DNA from: Candidatus Aerophobota bacterium
GTDB taxonomy: Bacteria > Aerophobota > Aerophobia > Aerophobales > B3-G15
Direction: 5' to 3'
DNA length: 8,539 nucleotides
Assembly: GCA_011372105.1 (NCBI GenBank)
Contig: DRTT01000102.1
Coordinates: 1 to 8,539 of the forward strand
Both the position numbers and the translations under genes were made by a program. Positions 1-5,360 of this stretch are shown piece after piece; the stretch's first letter is position 1, and each line of letters begins with the position of its first letter. The notes below the pieces were generated by a model. It did not search any database. It was not told where the DNA came from and saw only the letters and a program-made list of their open reading frames with translations.

Positions 1-1
1 G

Positions 2-58
2 GATGTTTCAAAGGTAAAAACATCTTACACTGGTGAGCTTTTAAGAAAAATCCTATAG
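2..58 (+). CDS. uvrA: UvrA C-terminal end (partial, excinuclease ABC subunit A)
   Basis: Only the last 18 codons and a TAG stop (56-58) lie in the window; the gene enters from the left edge. The peptide reads DVSKVKTSYTGELLRKIL. The element SYTGxxLxxxL just before the stop is typical of the end of bacterial UvrA, the ATPase that searches for DNA damage in nucleotide excision repair and loads UvrB. This short tail normally follows the second ATP-binding domain, which is not visible here. The stop overlaps that of the convergent DUF763 gene: the last six bases (53-58) are shared. The identification rests on a short but characteristic tail; another protein with a similar ending cannot be excluded. 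Confidence 0.72.
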   Translation, partial: DVSKVKTSYTGELLRKIL

Positions 59-74
59 GTAGGATAGTTTTTTT
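46..74. terminator. Possible bidirectional intrinsic terminator at the uvrA/DUF763 convergence
   Basis: ATCCTA (50-55) and TAGGAT (60-65) form a perfect 6-bp inverted repeat with a 4-base loop. On the + strand it is followed after two bases by seven T (68-74). On the - strand it is followed at once by TTTT (complement of 49-46), then C and TT. The hairpin contains both stop codons (CTA at 53-55 read on -, TAG at 56-58 on +). The stem has only two G-C pairs, so it is weak, especially for a thermophile. Confidence 0.5.
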
Positions 75-1126
75 AAAGCTTTCATTTTCTCAGTGTATCC
101 AAGCTTTGCTTTTTCAACAGCAGCTCTTAATATCTCTATTGATTCATCATAGATTTTTCTATCCACAGGATATGGATACCCATCTTTTCCACCATGGGCA
201 AAAGAAAAACTCACCGGATCTCTGAAGGAAAGATCTGAACCGAATATAAGGTGTGAAAGTAGAGCTAATGCTCTTAGAGTTTTTGATCCCACTCCTTTTA
301 CGAGTAAAAGTTCCTCAAAATTATTTAAGGAGAGGTCTTTTAATTTTACCACTATATTCATGAGCCTTCTTTCATTATAGTCTTCAAAGAATATTGGATG
401 ATGGTATGGAAATTTTATCTTCTTAAAGTCTTTTATTCTTCCTAACTCCTTTAAGGATATCTCCTTAGATATTTTGACAATGCCTTTTCTCGTAGATTCT
501 ATGCTTGAATCAATAAGATTTAATGGTTTTTCTTTTTTTTCAGAAACTACACCTTTATGTGGATCACTCACAAAACTTTTTATTTCATCTGATAACCAAT
601 GATACCTTCTTGCAAATCTACCCTCCTTTTTCATACCCTGTTCAATTACTGCCCATTTCCCATCTTTTGTATAGATAAAGAAGTGATGGTATATTGAGAA
701 ACCATCCTGAAGTCCATGTGAATCTACTTTGGCTACAAGCCTTGATATCTTCTTGAGTTTATTTGCTGTGTTAAAGTTTATAAACCCCTTTTCTCCCCAT
801 GCATCTATATCATCAGGTGTTCTTATACCTCTTTTTCCTTTTCCTCCTGCAAAGAAAATGCCAATCTCTCCTTCTATAGTTTTAAGACCTTCTTTTAATG
901 CACCCGTAACTGTTGTTGTAACACCGGACGAGTGCCAGTCAAAGCCAAGAACGCATCCAAAGGATTGGAACCAAACGGGATCAGAAATTCTTTTTATAAA
1001 CTCATCTCTACCAAAATTTATAACTATTGAAAGGGTAATTTCCCTTGCCAGCTTAACCATACGAGAGAACAGCCATTTTGGTGCCTTACCTCTGTGAAGA
1101 GGTAAGTCTGCATAGCCCCTTCTCAT
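53..1126 (-). CDS. DUF763 family protein with a helix-hairpin-helix motif
   Basis: A 357-residue protein recognised by the DUF763 signature: an N-terminal MRRGYADLPLHRGKAPKWLF, then GCVLGFDWHSSGVTTT (about 57-72), and FFAGGKGKRG at about 91-100. Near residues 273-296 a stretch around LLVKGVGSKTLRALALL resembles a helix-hairpin-helix, which suggests nucleic-acid binding. A conserved-looking FAHGGKDGYPYPVDR follows at about 309-323. I know no established function for the family, which occurs mainly in archaea and thermophilic bacteria. The chosen start is the ATG at 1126, because the family begins with MRRG and this ATG overlaps the mgtC-like stop as ATGA (1126-1123). An in-frame TTG at 1150 behind a GAGGAG would add eight residues but sits awkwardly close to that site. 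It is the last gene of a leftward cluster. Confidence 0.88.
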   Translation of the reverse strand: MRRGYADLPLHRGKAPKWLFSRMVKLAREITLSIVINFGRDEFIKRISDPVWFQSFGCVLGFDWHSSGVTTTVTGALKEGLKTIEGEIGIFFAGGKGKRGIRTPDDIDAWGEKGFINFNTANKLKKISRLVAKVDSHGLQDGFSIYHHFFIYTKDGKWAVIEQGMKKEGRFARRYHWLSDEIKSFVSDPHKGVVSEKKEKPLNLIDSSIESTRKGIVKISKEISLKELGRIKDFKKIKFPYHHPIFFEDYNERRLMNIVVKLKDLSLNNFEELLLVKGVGSKTLRALALLSHLIFGSDLSFRDPVSFSFAHGGKDGYPYPVDRKIYDESIEILRAAVEKAKLGYTEKMKALKKLSYL

Positions 1127-1782
1127 TCTATGGAAACTTCTAAAATCCAATTCTCCTCTGAGAGATTTTCTACGAGCTCATCAATTTTAAGATTGGTAGG
1201 TACGCTTATATAAAGAATTATATTTAGATATGCATCAGTCCTTTCAAATTTTACATTATCTATATTTATTCCATGTTCTCCAAGGATTGTTCCAATTTTT
1301 CCGAGTTGACCTGGTTCATCTGTAACTTTAACCATAAGGATTCTTTTCCTTCTCTCTTTTTTTCCAAAGACTCCGATCTCAAAATCCTTTAGAAGTATCA
1401 GGGTAAGGAATGTCAAAAGAGAGACAAGGAAAGCCGGTAAATAGAGTCCAATTCCGCATGAGAGTCCGATCGCAGCAGATACCCACACAGTTGCTGCAGT
1501 GGTCAATCCTTTTACAGAAAATCCTTCTTTTATGATAGTACCCGCACCTAAAAAACCAATTCCAACGACGATATTTGCAGCAACTCGGCCAGGATCATTA
1601 GCAGTTCCGAAGAGTTTATAGAAGTATATGGAACTTATTGTGAAAGAAGCTGAGCCTACAGACACAAGTATATGAGTCCTGAGCCCTGCTGGTCTATTCA
1701 TTTTCTCTCGCTCAAACCCAATTAACCCTCCAAAGATAAACGCAAGGAGGATTTTAAAAAGAATCTCAAGAAACTCTCCCAT
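1123..1782 (-). CDS. MgtC/SapB family membrane protein with C-terminal ACT-like domain
   Basis: A 219-residue inner-membrane protein. The membrane part has the MgtC/SapB motifs in order: GGLIGFERE (18-26), AGLRTHILVSVGSA (32-45), DPGRVAANIVVGIGFLGAG (63-81) and VKGLTTAATVWVSAAIG (90-106), with about four to five hydrophobic segments up to residue 132. After a basic linker (KKERRKR, 141-147), residues about 148-215 look like an ACT domain: KVTDEPGQLGKIGTILGEHG followed by INIDNV. In the family, MgtC of Salmonella supports growth at low magnesium and inhibits the F-type ATP synthase; most environmental homologues are uncharacterised. No Shine-Dalgarno site precedes the ATG. Instead TGCTATAAT ends 7 bases upstream, so the mRNA is probably leaderless. 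Its stop overlaps the DUF763 start. Confidence 0.92.
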   Translation of the reverse strand: MGEFLEILFKILLAFIFGGLIGFEREKMNRPAGLRTHILVSVGSASFTISSIYFYKLFGTANDPGRVAANIVVGIGFLGAGTIIKEGFSVKGLTTAATVWVSAAIGLSCGIGLYLPAFLVSLLTFLTLILLKDFEIGVFGKKERRKRILMVKVTDEPGQLGKIGTILGEHGINIDNVKFERTDAYLNIILYISVPTNLKIDELVENLSEENWILEVSIE

Positions 1783-1789
1783 TTACTAC

Positions 1790-1798
1790 ATTATAGCA
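1790..1798 (-). promoter_or_regulatory. Extended -10 promoter (TGCTATAAT), predicted leaderless start of the mgtC-like gene
   Basis: On the - strand TGC (1798-1796) precedes a perfect TATAAT (1795-1790). Seven bases (GTAGTAA) separate it from the ATG at 1782. Transcription normally starts about 7 bases after the -10, so the transcript should begin at or next to the ATG. No convincing -35 is visible, as is usual for TGn-type promoters. Confidence 0.68.
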
Positions 1799-1821
1799 TT
1801 TGATCTTAGTAATTTGTTGAA

Positions 1822-2343
1822 TTATGCTCTTATTATGTTGTTGTTCTTTTTGGTCTTTTTCGTCTCAAGGGTTAAATAGTAGGCTTTCGGATCCTCCTTT
1901 TTGAGGAACTTTTCAAACTTCTTTATGTTCTTTTTAGGCATCGTTATATAAAGTACCTTTTTGTCTCCATAATACCCTTTACCATCCAGCTCTGTTAATA
2001 CATAGCCTTCTTTCCTTAACTTAAATGCAAGATCAATTCCTCCTGTTGATGGCACAACAATGAATGTTTCAACGCCAATACCAACTTTCTCCTCTATAAA
2101 AATAGCGAAGTAGTTACCAAGAGCAAAACCAAGCGCGTAAACAATTATATTTACAAGATTATCAAGATGAGAAAGCACAAGGCTTAAACCATAAATATAT
2201 ATTATTGTCTCAAAGAAAGATATAACAAATGTCCATAATTTATATCCCTTAACCATGAGTATAGTTCTGAGTCCTGCCATTGTCATTCCAACGAATCTTA
2301 TAAGAAAAATAAGGAAGGCGATTTTAAGAGCTTCTATATCCAT
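1822..2343 (-). CDS. UPF0316 family membrane protein (DUF5698 + DUF2179)
   Basis: A 173-residue protein. Residues about 6-85 contain three hydrophobic segments and match the UPF0316/DUF5698 pattern: GLRTILMVKGYK (24-35), FFETIIYIYGLSLVL (43-57) and ALGFALGNYFAIFIEEKVGIG (start at 70). The soluble C-terminal part (about 90-160) fits DUF2179, a small alpha/beta domain often found at the cytoplasmic end of membrane proteins. The tail is very basic and Asn-rich (TKKTKKNNN). Function is unknown. The start at 2343 is fixed by a strong Shine-Dalgarno site (AAAGGAGGTG, 2357-2348). It lies 39 bases upstream of the mgtC-like gene on the same strand and is divergent from the gene at 2377, with only 33 bases between them. 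Its own promoter must therefore lie near or inside the first codons of that neighbour; I could not place it. Confidence 0.88.
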   Translation of the reverse strand: MDIEALKIAFLIFLIRFVGMTMAGLRTILMVKGYKLWTFVISFFETIIYIYGLSLVLSHLDNLVNIIVYALGFALGNYFAIFIEEKVGIGVETFIVVPSTGGIDLAFKLRKEGYVLTELDGKGYYGDKKVLYITMPKKNIKKFEKFLKKEDPKAYYLTLETKKTKKNNNIIRA

Positions 2344-2347
2344 CTTT

Positions 2348-2357
2348 CACCTCCTTT
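2348..2357 (-). promoter_or_regulatory. Ribosome binding site of the UPF0316 gene
   Basis: AAAGGAGGTG on the - strand, four bases before the ATG at 2343. It is nearly a perfect match to the 16S anti-Shine-Dalgarno. It lies only 3 bp from the extended -10 of the divergent gene, so the two control regions are interleaved. Confidence 0.85.
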
Positions 2358-2360
2358 CGG

Positions 2361-2369
2361 TGGTATAAT
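2361..2369 (+). promoter_or_regulatory. Extended -10 promoter (TGGTATAAT), predicted leaderless start of the gene at 2377
   Basis: TGG followed by a perfect TATAAT (2364-2369), then seven bases (TAATTTC) and the ATG at 2377. There is no purine-rich Shine-Dalgarno on this strand: the bases before the promoter are the complement of the neighbour's ribosome site. The geometry is identical to that of the mgtC-like gene (TGnTATAAT, 7 bases, ATG). No clear -35 is visible. Confidence 0.7.
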
Positions 2370-2376
2370 TAATTTC

Positions 2377-2847
2377 ATGAAAAGAAAAAATTTAATACTA
2401 ACTTTTCTCATCGTCGCACTATTTTATTCCTTTATCTTCATTTTGTCAAGAGGTACGAATCCCTTGTTTTTTATGGGAACAGGATGGAAATTTTATAAAT
2501 TAGAGGAGAAAGTTATAGCTAAAGAGATTAAAATACATGAGTTAAAAGAAGAGGAGAAAGTTTTTACAAAAAACATAAAACTTTCTCCCAAATGCAGCGG
2601 TTTAATCCATGAGGATTTAAAAGAAGCACTGCTTTCTTTCTCTTTCGATTCATACCTCTATATTCCCTTAAAAATGATAATTCCAGATGCTAAAGCTGGA
2701 GATTCCATCTATGTTGAGGTGGAAGAAGAGATTGTAAAAGGTGATGCCATAAATTACATCTTTGGTCTTCCCATTAGAGTAGAGAGAATAGAACTTGAAA
2801 GACCCATAAAGTTTAAACAGGTGAAGGTAAAGAGGACTGAAGGATGA
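2377..2847 (+). CDS. Unrecognised membrane-anchored protein
   Basis: A 156-residue protein I do not recognise. It begins with a short basic stretch (MKRKN) and one hydrophobic segment (about 6-24) ending in SRGTNPL. There is no lipobox, so this is probably an uncleaved anchor with the rest outside the membrane. Residues about 40-65 are charged and rich in Glu/Lys. The C-terminal half (about 86-152) alternates hydrophobic and polar residues, suggesting beta strands (YLYIPLKMIIP, DSIYVEVEEEIV, IRVERIEL). Predicted to be translated from a leaderless mRNA. Its stop overlaps the start of the next membrane protein as ATGA (2844-2847), so the two are probably made together. I considered the GDYXXLXY family, but the defining motif is absent. 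Confidence 0.72.
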   Translation: MKRKNLILTFLIVALFYSFIFILSRGTNPLFFMGTGWKFYKLEEKVIAKEIKIHELKEEEKVFTKNIKLSPKCSGLIHEDLKEALLSFSFDSYLYIPLKMIIPDAKAGDSIYVEVEEEIVKGDAINYIFGLPIRVERIELERPIKFKQVKVKRTEG

Positions 2848-3197
2848 GATTACCTGGTATAACACTGCCTATTTTTGTTCTCTATCTTATCTATTTACTC
2901 CTTGGTGGATTCTTCATGTACATGGGGGCAAAATGGGCAAAAATTAAGAATGTCACCTATATTAAATCTTTTCTCTGTGTAATTATTTCAATATTTGCCC
3001 AGTGGGTATTTAGACTCTACTATCCGGGGAGAGTTGGTACTATTATTGGTGTTATAGCAACCCTTTTCTTAATAGAGGCTATATTTGAGACAAGTTTTGG
3101 TAAGGCACTTCTTGCTTGGATGCTTACAATTGTTGCTGAAATAATAGGTGTGGTTGTTGTGTTTCTTATATTTGGAGCTGTAATTTTTGCATTCTAA
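2844..3197 (+). CDS. Small multi-pass membrane protein of unknown function
   Basis: A 117-residue, strongly hydrophobic protein with about four membrane segments (roughly 7-27, 41-58, 64-81 and 88-115). Short polar turns lie between them: AKWAKIKN (29-36), RLYYPGRVG (57-65) and FETSFGKALLAW (81-92). The element around SFGKALLAW occurs in various small bacterial integral membrane proteins, but I cannot assign a family. It is translationally coupled to the upstream anchored protein (ATGA overlap), which suggests that the two form a membrane pair. The start has only a weak GAAGG nearby, so coupling rather than independent initiation is likely. Confidence 0.75.
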   Translation: MRLPGITLPIFVLYLIYLLLGGFFMYMGAKWAKIKNVTYIKSFLCVIISIFAQWVFRLYYPGRVGTIIGVIATLFLIEAIFETSFGKALLAWMLTIVAEIIGVVVVFLIFGAVIFAF

Positions 3198-3200
3198 TTT

Positions 3201-3209
3201 TGGTAAAAT
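3201..3209 (+). promoter_or_regulatory. Possible extended -10 (TGGTAAAAT) upstream of the adenosine-specific kinase gene
   Basis: TGGTAAAAT lies in the 42-base gap after the membrane protein gene. A start about 7 bases downstream would give a leader of about 24 bases containing AAAGGAGG (3227-3234) before the ATG at 3240. No -35 stands out. Read-through from the upstream genes is also possible. Confidence 0.5.
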
Positions 3210-3239
3210 AAAATTGAAGGAAACTTAAAGGAGGGAGAT

Positions 3240-3722
3240 ATGGAGACAAAGGTCATAAAAATTGAGAATCCAGAAAACTTGAATGTAATACTCGGTCAGT
3301 CTCACTTTATTAAAACTGTTGAGGATATTCATGAAGCGCTTATTACTTCATCTCCAGGGATAAAGTTTGGTCTGGCCTTTAATGAAGCGTCTGGTCCATG
3401 TCTTGTAAGATATTCAGGAAATGATGAGGAGCTTATAAAGCTTGCTGTAAAGAATGCAAAAAACATTGGAGCAGGACACTTCTTTATAATCTTTCTAAAA
3501 GATGCATTTCCAATAAATGTTCTAAATAAAATCAAAATGGTTCCAGAGGTTGTAAGGATTTTTGCTGCAAGTGCAAATCCTATGGAGGTTATTGTCTATG
3601 AGACAGAACAAGGAAGGGGAGTTTTAGGCGTTGTTGATGGGTTTTCTCCAAAGGGTGAGGAAACAGAGAAGGAAATTAAGGAAAGAAAGGAACTTTTGAG
3701 GAAATTTGGCTATAAATTATGA
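3240..3722 (+). CDS. Adenosine-specific kinase (PF04008 / COG1839)
   Basis: A 160-residue protein that matches this small family along its full length: [16 protein letters not shown] (19-34), [20 protein letters not shown] (37-56), [12 protein letters not shown] (58-69), [20 protein letters not shown] (76-95) and [19 protein letters not shown] (121-139). The family is annotated as adenosine-specific kinase from structural and ligand-binding work on thermophile homologues and is unrelated to ribokinase-type adenosine kinases; its physiological role is poorly established. A strong AAAGGAGG sits before the ATG. The stop overlaps the start of the Mth938-type gene (ATGA, 3719-3722), implying coupled translation. 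Cytosolic; no signal or membrane segment. Confidence 0.93.
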   Translation: METKVIKIENPENLNVILGQSHFIKTVEDIHEALITSSPGIKFGLAFNEASGPCLVRYSGNDEELIKLAVKNAKNIGAGHFFIIFLKDAFPINVLNKIKMVPEVVRIFAASANPMEVIVYETEQGRGVLGVVDGFSPKGEETEKEIKERKELLRKFGYKL

Positions 3723-4060
3723 GAATCGATGGATATGGTTTTGGCTGGATGAAAATAAAAGGGAAGGTGTATAAAAAAGATTTGATAATTTTTCCTGAAA
3801 GAATTGTGGATAATTGGTGGAGAGATGAGGGACACTATCTAAGAGAGAGTGATATATTTGAAGTATTCATTGAGAAACCAGATGTTCTTGTAGTTGGAAC
3901 TGGATACTATGGATATATGAAGATTGACGAGGAGCTTGTAAAGAAATTAAAAGATGAGAGGATAGAGCTTGTGTATGATAAGACAGGGGAAGCTGTTAAA
4001 AAATATAATGAGTTAATAAAAAATAAAAGAGTTGTTGGAGTGTTTCACCTAACCTGCTAA
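3719..4060 (+). CDS. Mth938/DUF498 (NDUFAF3-like) domain protein
   Basis: A 113-residue, single-domain protein of the Mth938-like family (PF04430). Visible hallmarks are the N-terminal [14 protein letters not shown] (3-16), [17 protein letters not shown] (23-39), the central [19 protein letters not shown] (55-73) and the C-terminal [20 protein letters not shown] (92-111), followed by TC. Members include human NDUFAF3, a complex I assembly factor, and many archaeal and bacterial proteins of unknown role. Its ATG lies inside the stop of the adenosine-specific kinase gene and has no separate ribosome site of note, so it is probably translated by reinitiation. Length is normal for a stand-alone domain. 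Confidence 0.9.
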   Translation: MRIDGYGFGWMKIKGKVYKKDLIIFPERIVDNWWRDEGHYLRESDIFEVFIEKPDVLVVGTGYYGYMKIDEELVKKLKDERIELVYDKTGEAVKKYNELIKNKRVVGVFHLTC

Positions 4061-4079
4061 GGGGAGAAAAACTTAAAAA

Positions 4080-4086
4080 GGAGGTG
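4080..4086 (+). promoter_or_regulatory. Strong ribosome binding site for the gene at 4091
   Basis: GGAGGTG, preceded by AAAAA, four bases before the ATG. It fixes the start of the small gene at 4091. The 30-base gap before that gene shows no promoter, so it is probably cotranscribed with the two genes before it. Confidence 0.8.
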
Positions 4087-4090
4087 TAAA

Positions 4091-4414
4091 ATGTACTACA
4101 TTATTTACAAGGACAAATTGAGGGAAGGAAAGAGCATGGAAGACTTTAAAAATTGGCTCAGGGAATATATGCCTATTCAGAAGGAGTGGGGGGCAAAGGA
4201 TTTTGATGTCTATAAACCCTTATATGGTGAATCCAATGTCTTTTATGTAAAATATACAGTGGAATCACTGGATAAGTGGAAAAAAGGTCTTGAGTCTGAA
4301 ATGGGAAGGAGACTGATTGAAGCTATAAATAGACTTATAGATGTTGCTCATGTAGAAGTGGAAGTTATGGAAAAAATAGATATGAGTGGTATTGAATTAG
4401 ATCAAGGAATTTAA
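4091..4414 (+). CDS. Small protein, possibly a dimeric alpha/beta-barrel (NIPSNAP/ABM-like) fold
   Basis: A 107-residue soluble protein without a clear family. The pattern strand (MYYIIYKDKLREG), helix (SMEDFKNWLREYMPIQKEWG), strand (AKDFDVYKPL and NVFYVKYTV), helix (SLDKWKKGLESEMGRRLIEA) and strand (HVEVEVMEKI) resembles the ferredoxin-like dimeric alpha/beta-barrel group that includes NIPSNAP and antibiotic-biosynthesis-monooxygenase-like proteins. I see no catalytic signature, so no activity is assigned. Its start is supported by a very strong GGAGGTG. It ends convergently with the racemase: the stop codons share the palindrome TTAA at 4411-4414. No terminator is apparent at this junction. 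Confidence 0.7.
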   Translation: MYYIIYKDKLREGKSMEDFKNWLREYMPIQKEWGAKDFDVYKPLYGESNVFYVKYTVESLDKWKKGLESEMGRRLIEAINRLIDVAHVEVEVMEKIDMSGIELDQGI

Positions 4415-5097
4415 TCAGATAGGACAAATTCTACTACACTCTTTGCAAGAGAAATAGTTGCGTCAATAACAGGTATTTTACTTTCTATATGTGGAATAAG
4501 AATTGGTATCTCTGTACAGGCTGCAACAAGAATATCAGCCTTATTGCTGATTTTATCAATACATTCCTGCATAAGTTTTACTTTTTCTTTGATTTTTCCA
4601 GCCTTTACTGAATATATAACATCCATTATTTTCTTCTGAATGTTTTTTTCGGGAACTACAATCGTGTATCCTTCTTTTTCAAAGATTCTATGATATACCT
4701 TTCCAGCTATTGTACCTTCTGAGGCTAAAAGTCCAATTCGCTCCACATTTGTGTAGTTCTCTTTTATATCCTTAAGAACACTTTCCACTATGCTTATAAA
4801 AGGAACATTTATATTTTTTCTTATATCTTCTACGAAGAAGTGAGCTGTGTTGCACGGCATGCATATAGCATCTGCTCCTGCATTTTCCAGTAACTTTGCA
4901 GATTTCAAAAGATATGGAAGAGGGTTGTCTCCCTTTCCCAGGATAAACTGAGTTCTATCAGGAATTTGGGGATAGTTGTCTATTATTAAGTGAATATGCT
5001 CCTGATCTTTCTTTGCTGGTGTATTCTTAATTATTTTGTAAAAAAGGTCCAGAGTTGCCTCTGGACCCATTCCACCTATTATCCCAATAGTCTTCAT
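4411..5097 (-). CDS. Aspartate/glutamate racemase family protein
   Basis: A 228-residue cytosolic enzyme of the PLP-independent Asp/Glu racemase superfamily, most like aspartate racemases. It starts with GIIGGMGPEAT (5-15), has NYPQIPDRT (41-49), and carries both expected catalytic cysteines: Cys82 in MPCNTAH and Cys194 in AACTEIP. These act as the two acid/base residues on opposite faces of the substrate alpha-carbon. The likely reaction is interconversion of L- and D-aspartate or a related amino acid; the exact substrate cannot be read from sequence. Its ATG overlaps the stop of the degenerate symporter gene upstream (ATGA, 5097-5094). The GGAG used as ribosome site (5110-5107) lies inside the symporter's last codons. 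It was thus probably built as a transporter-racemase operon and now depends on the promoter in front of the remnant. Confidence 0.92.
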   Translation of the reverse strand: MKTIGIIGGMGPEATLDLFYKIIKNTPAKKDQEHIHLIIDNYPQIPDRTQFILGKGDNPLPYLLKSAKLLENAGADAICMPCNTAHFFVEDIRKNINVPFISIVESVLKDIKENYTNVERIGLLASEGTIAGKVYHRIFEKEGYTIVVPEKNIQKKIMDVIYSVKAGKIKEKVKLMQECIDKISNKADILVAACTEIPILIPHIESKIPVIDATISLAKSVVEFVLSD

Positions 5098-5296
5098 TGT
5101 TTATTTCTCCACTTACTCTCGTCCATCTCTCCCATTTTTAATAGATGAACAAAGAGATCATCAAAGGGTTAATCCATAAAATCTTTGGACTAAAGATAAG
5201 TCCGACGATGGCACCCAAAATCAAACCTATAAGGATTCTTACGAGAAGGTTTGATTTAAAGTACCAATCAAGCCAGCCTTTCTTCTCTTCAGCCAT
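5094..5296 (-). pseudogene. Remnant of a sodium:dicarboxylate (DAACS/GltP-type) symporter gene: frameshift plus large internal deletion
   Basis: From ATG 5296 the frame gives 52 residues, starting MAEEKKGWLDWYFKSNLL and then VRILIGLILGAIVGLIF, which looks like the first transmembrane helix of DAACS symporters, followed by SPKILWINPL. It then stops at 5138-5140. In another frame, directly after the WINP codons, the DNA encodes DDLFVHLLKM, the expected continuation in this family (typically PLGDLFxRLLKM). A one-base change near 5160-5163 therefore broke the frame. After that Met the same second frame continues GEMDESKWRNKQ and ends in a TGA (5096-5094) that overlaps the racemase ATG; this resembles the acidic tail of such symporters. 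About 340 central residues are missing. A strong AAAGGAGGGAGG and a good promoter remain. Alternatives: a genuine 52-residue one-helix protein, or an assembly error. Confidence 0.72.
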
Positions 5297-5298
5297 TT

Positions 5299-5310
5299 CC
5301 TCCCTCCTTT
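5299..5310 (-). promoter_or_regulatory. Ribosome binding site of the symporter remnant
   Basis: AAAGGAGGGAGG on the - strand, two bases before ATG 5296, with two overlapping Shine-Dalgarno matches. It favours the ATG at 5296 over the in-frame ATG at 5353, which has no such site and would add residues not seen at the start of this transporter family. Confidence 0.75.
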
Positions 5311-5331
5311 TAAAGTTTCTCTCAATTAAAT

Positions 5332-5360
5332 ATTTTATATGTTTTTTTAACAAAAAACAA
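5332..5360 (-). promoter_or_regulatory. Promoter for the symporter remnant-racemase unit
   Basis: On the - strand TTGTTT (5360-5355) and TAAAAT (5337-5332) are spaced by 17 bases, close to the sigma-70 consensus layout. The transcript would start near 5325 and carry the AAAGGAGG site before 5296. Conservation of this promoter fits continued expression of the racemase. Confidence 0.6.

Noticed and set aside
729..1097. 122-codon + strand frame
   Set aside because: It is antisense to well-conserved DUF763 motifs, with no ribosome site or recognisable protein.
1127..1150. TTG start at 1150 giving an eight-residue longer DUF763 protein
   Set aside because: The family begins at MRRGxADLPL, and the ATG at 1126 makes a neat ATGA overlap with the upstream stop; GAGGAG sits only about two bases from the TTG.
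2377..2847. GDYXXLXY-family assignment for the anchored protein
   Set aside because: The defining motif cannot be found; only the general layout of one N-terminal helix and a beta-rich domain is similar.
4391..4415. Weak inverted repeat ATTGAATT/AATTTAAT as a terminator at the racemase junction
   Set aside because: The stem is all A-U/G-U with no T-run on either side.
5297..5353. Upstream ATG at 5353 as start of the symporter remnant
   Set aside because: The predicted transcript starts near 5325, and the strong AAAGGAGGGAGG serves the ATG at 5296.
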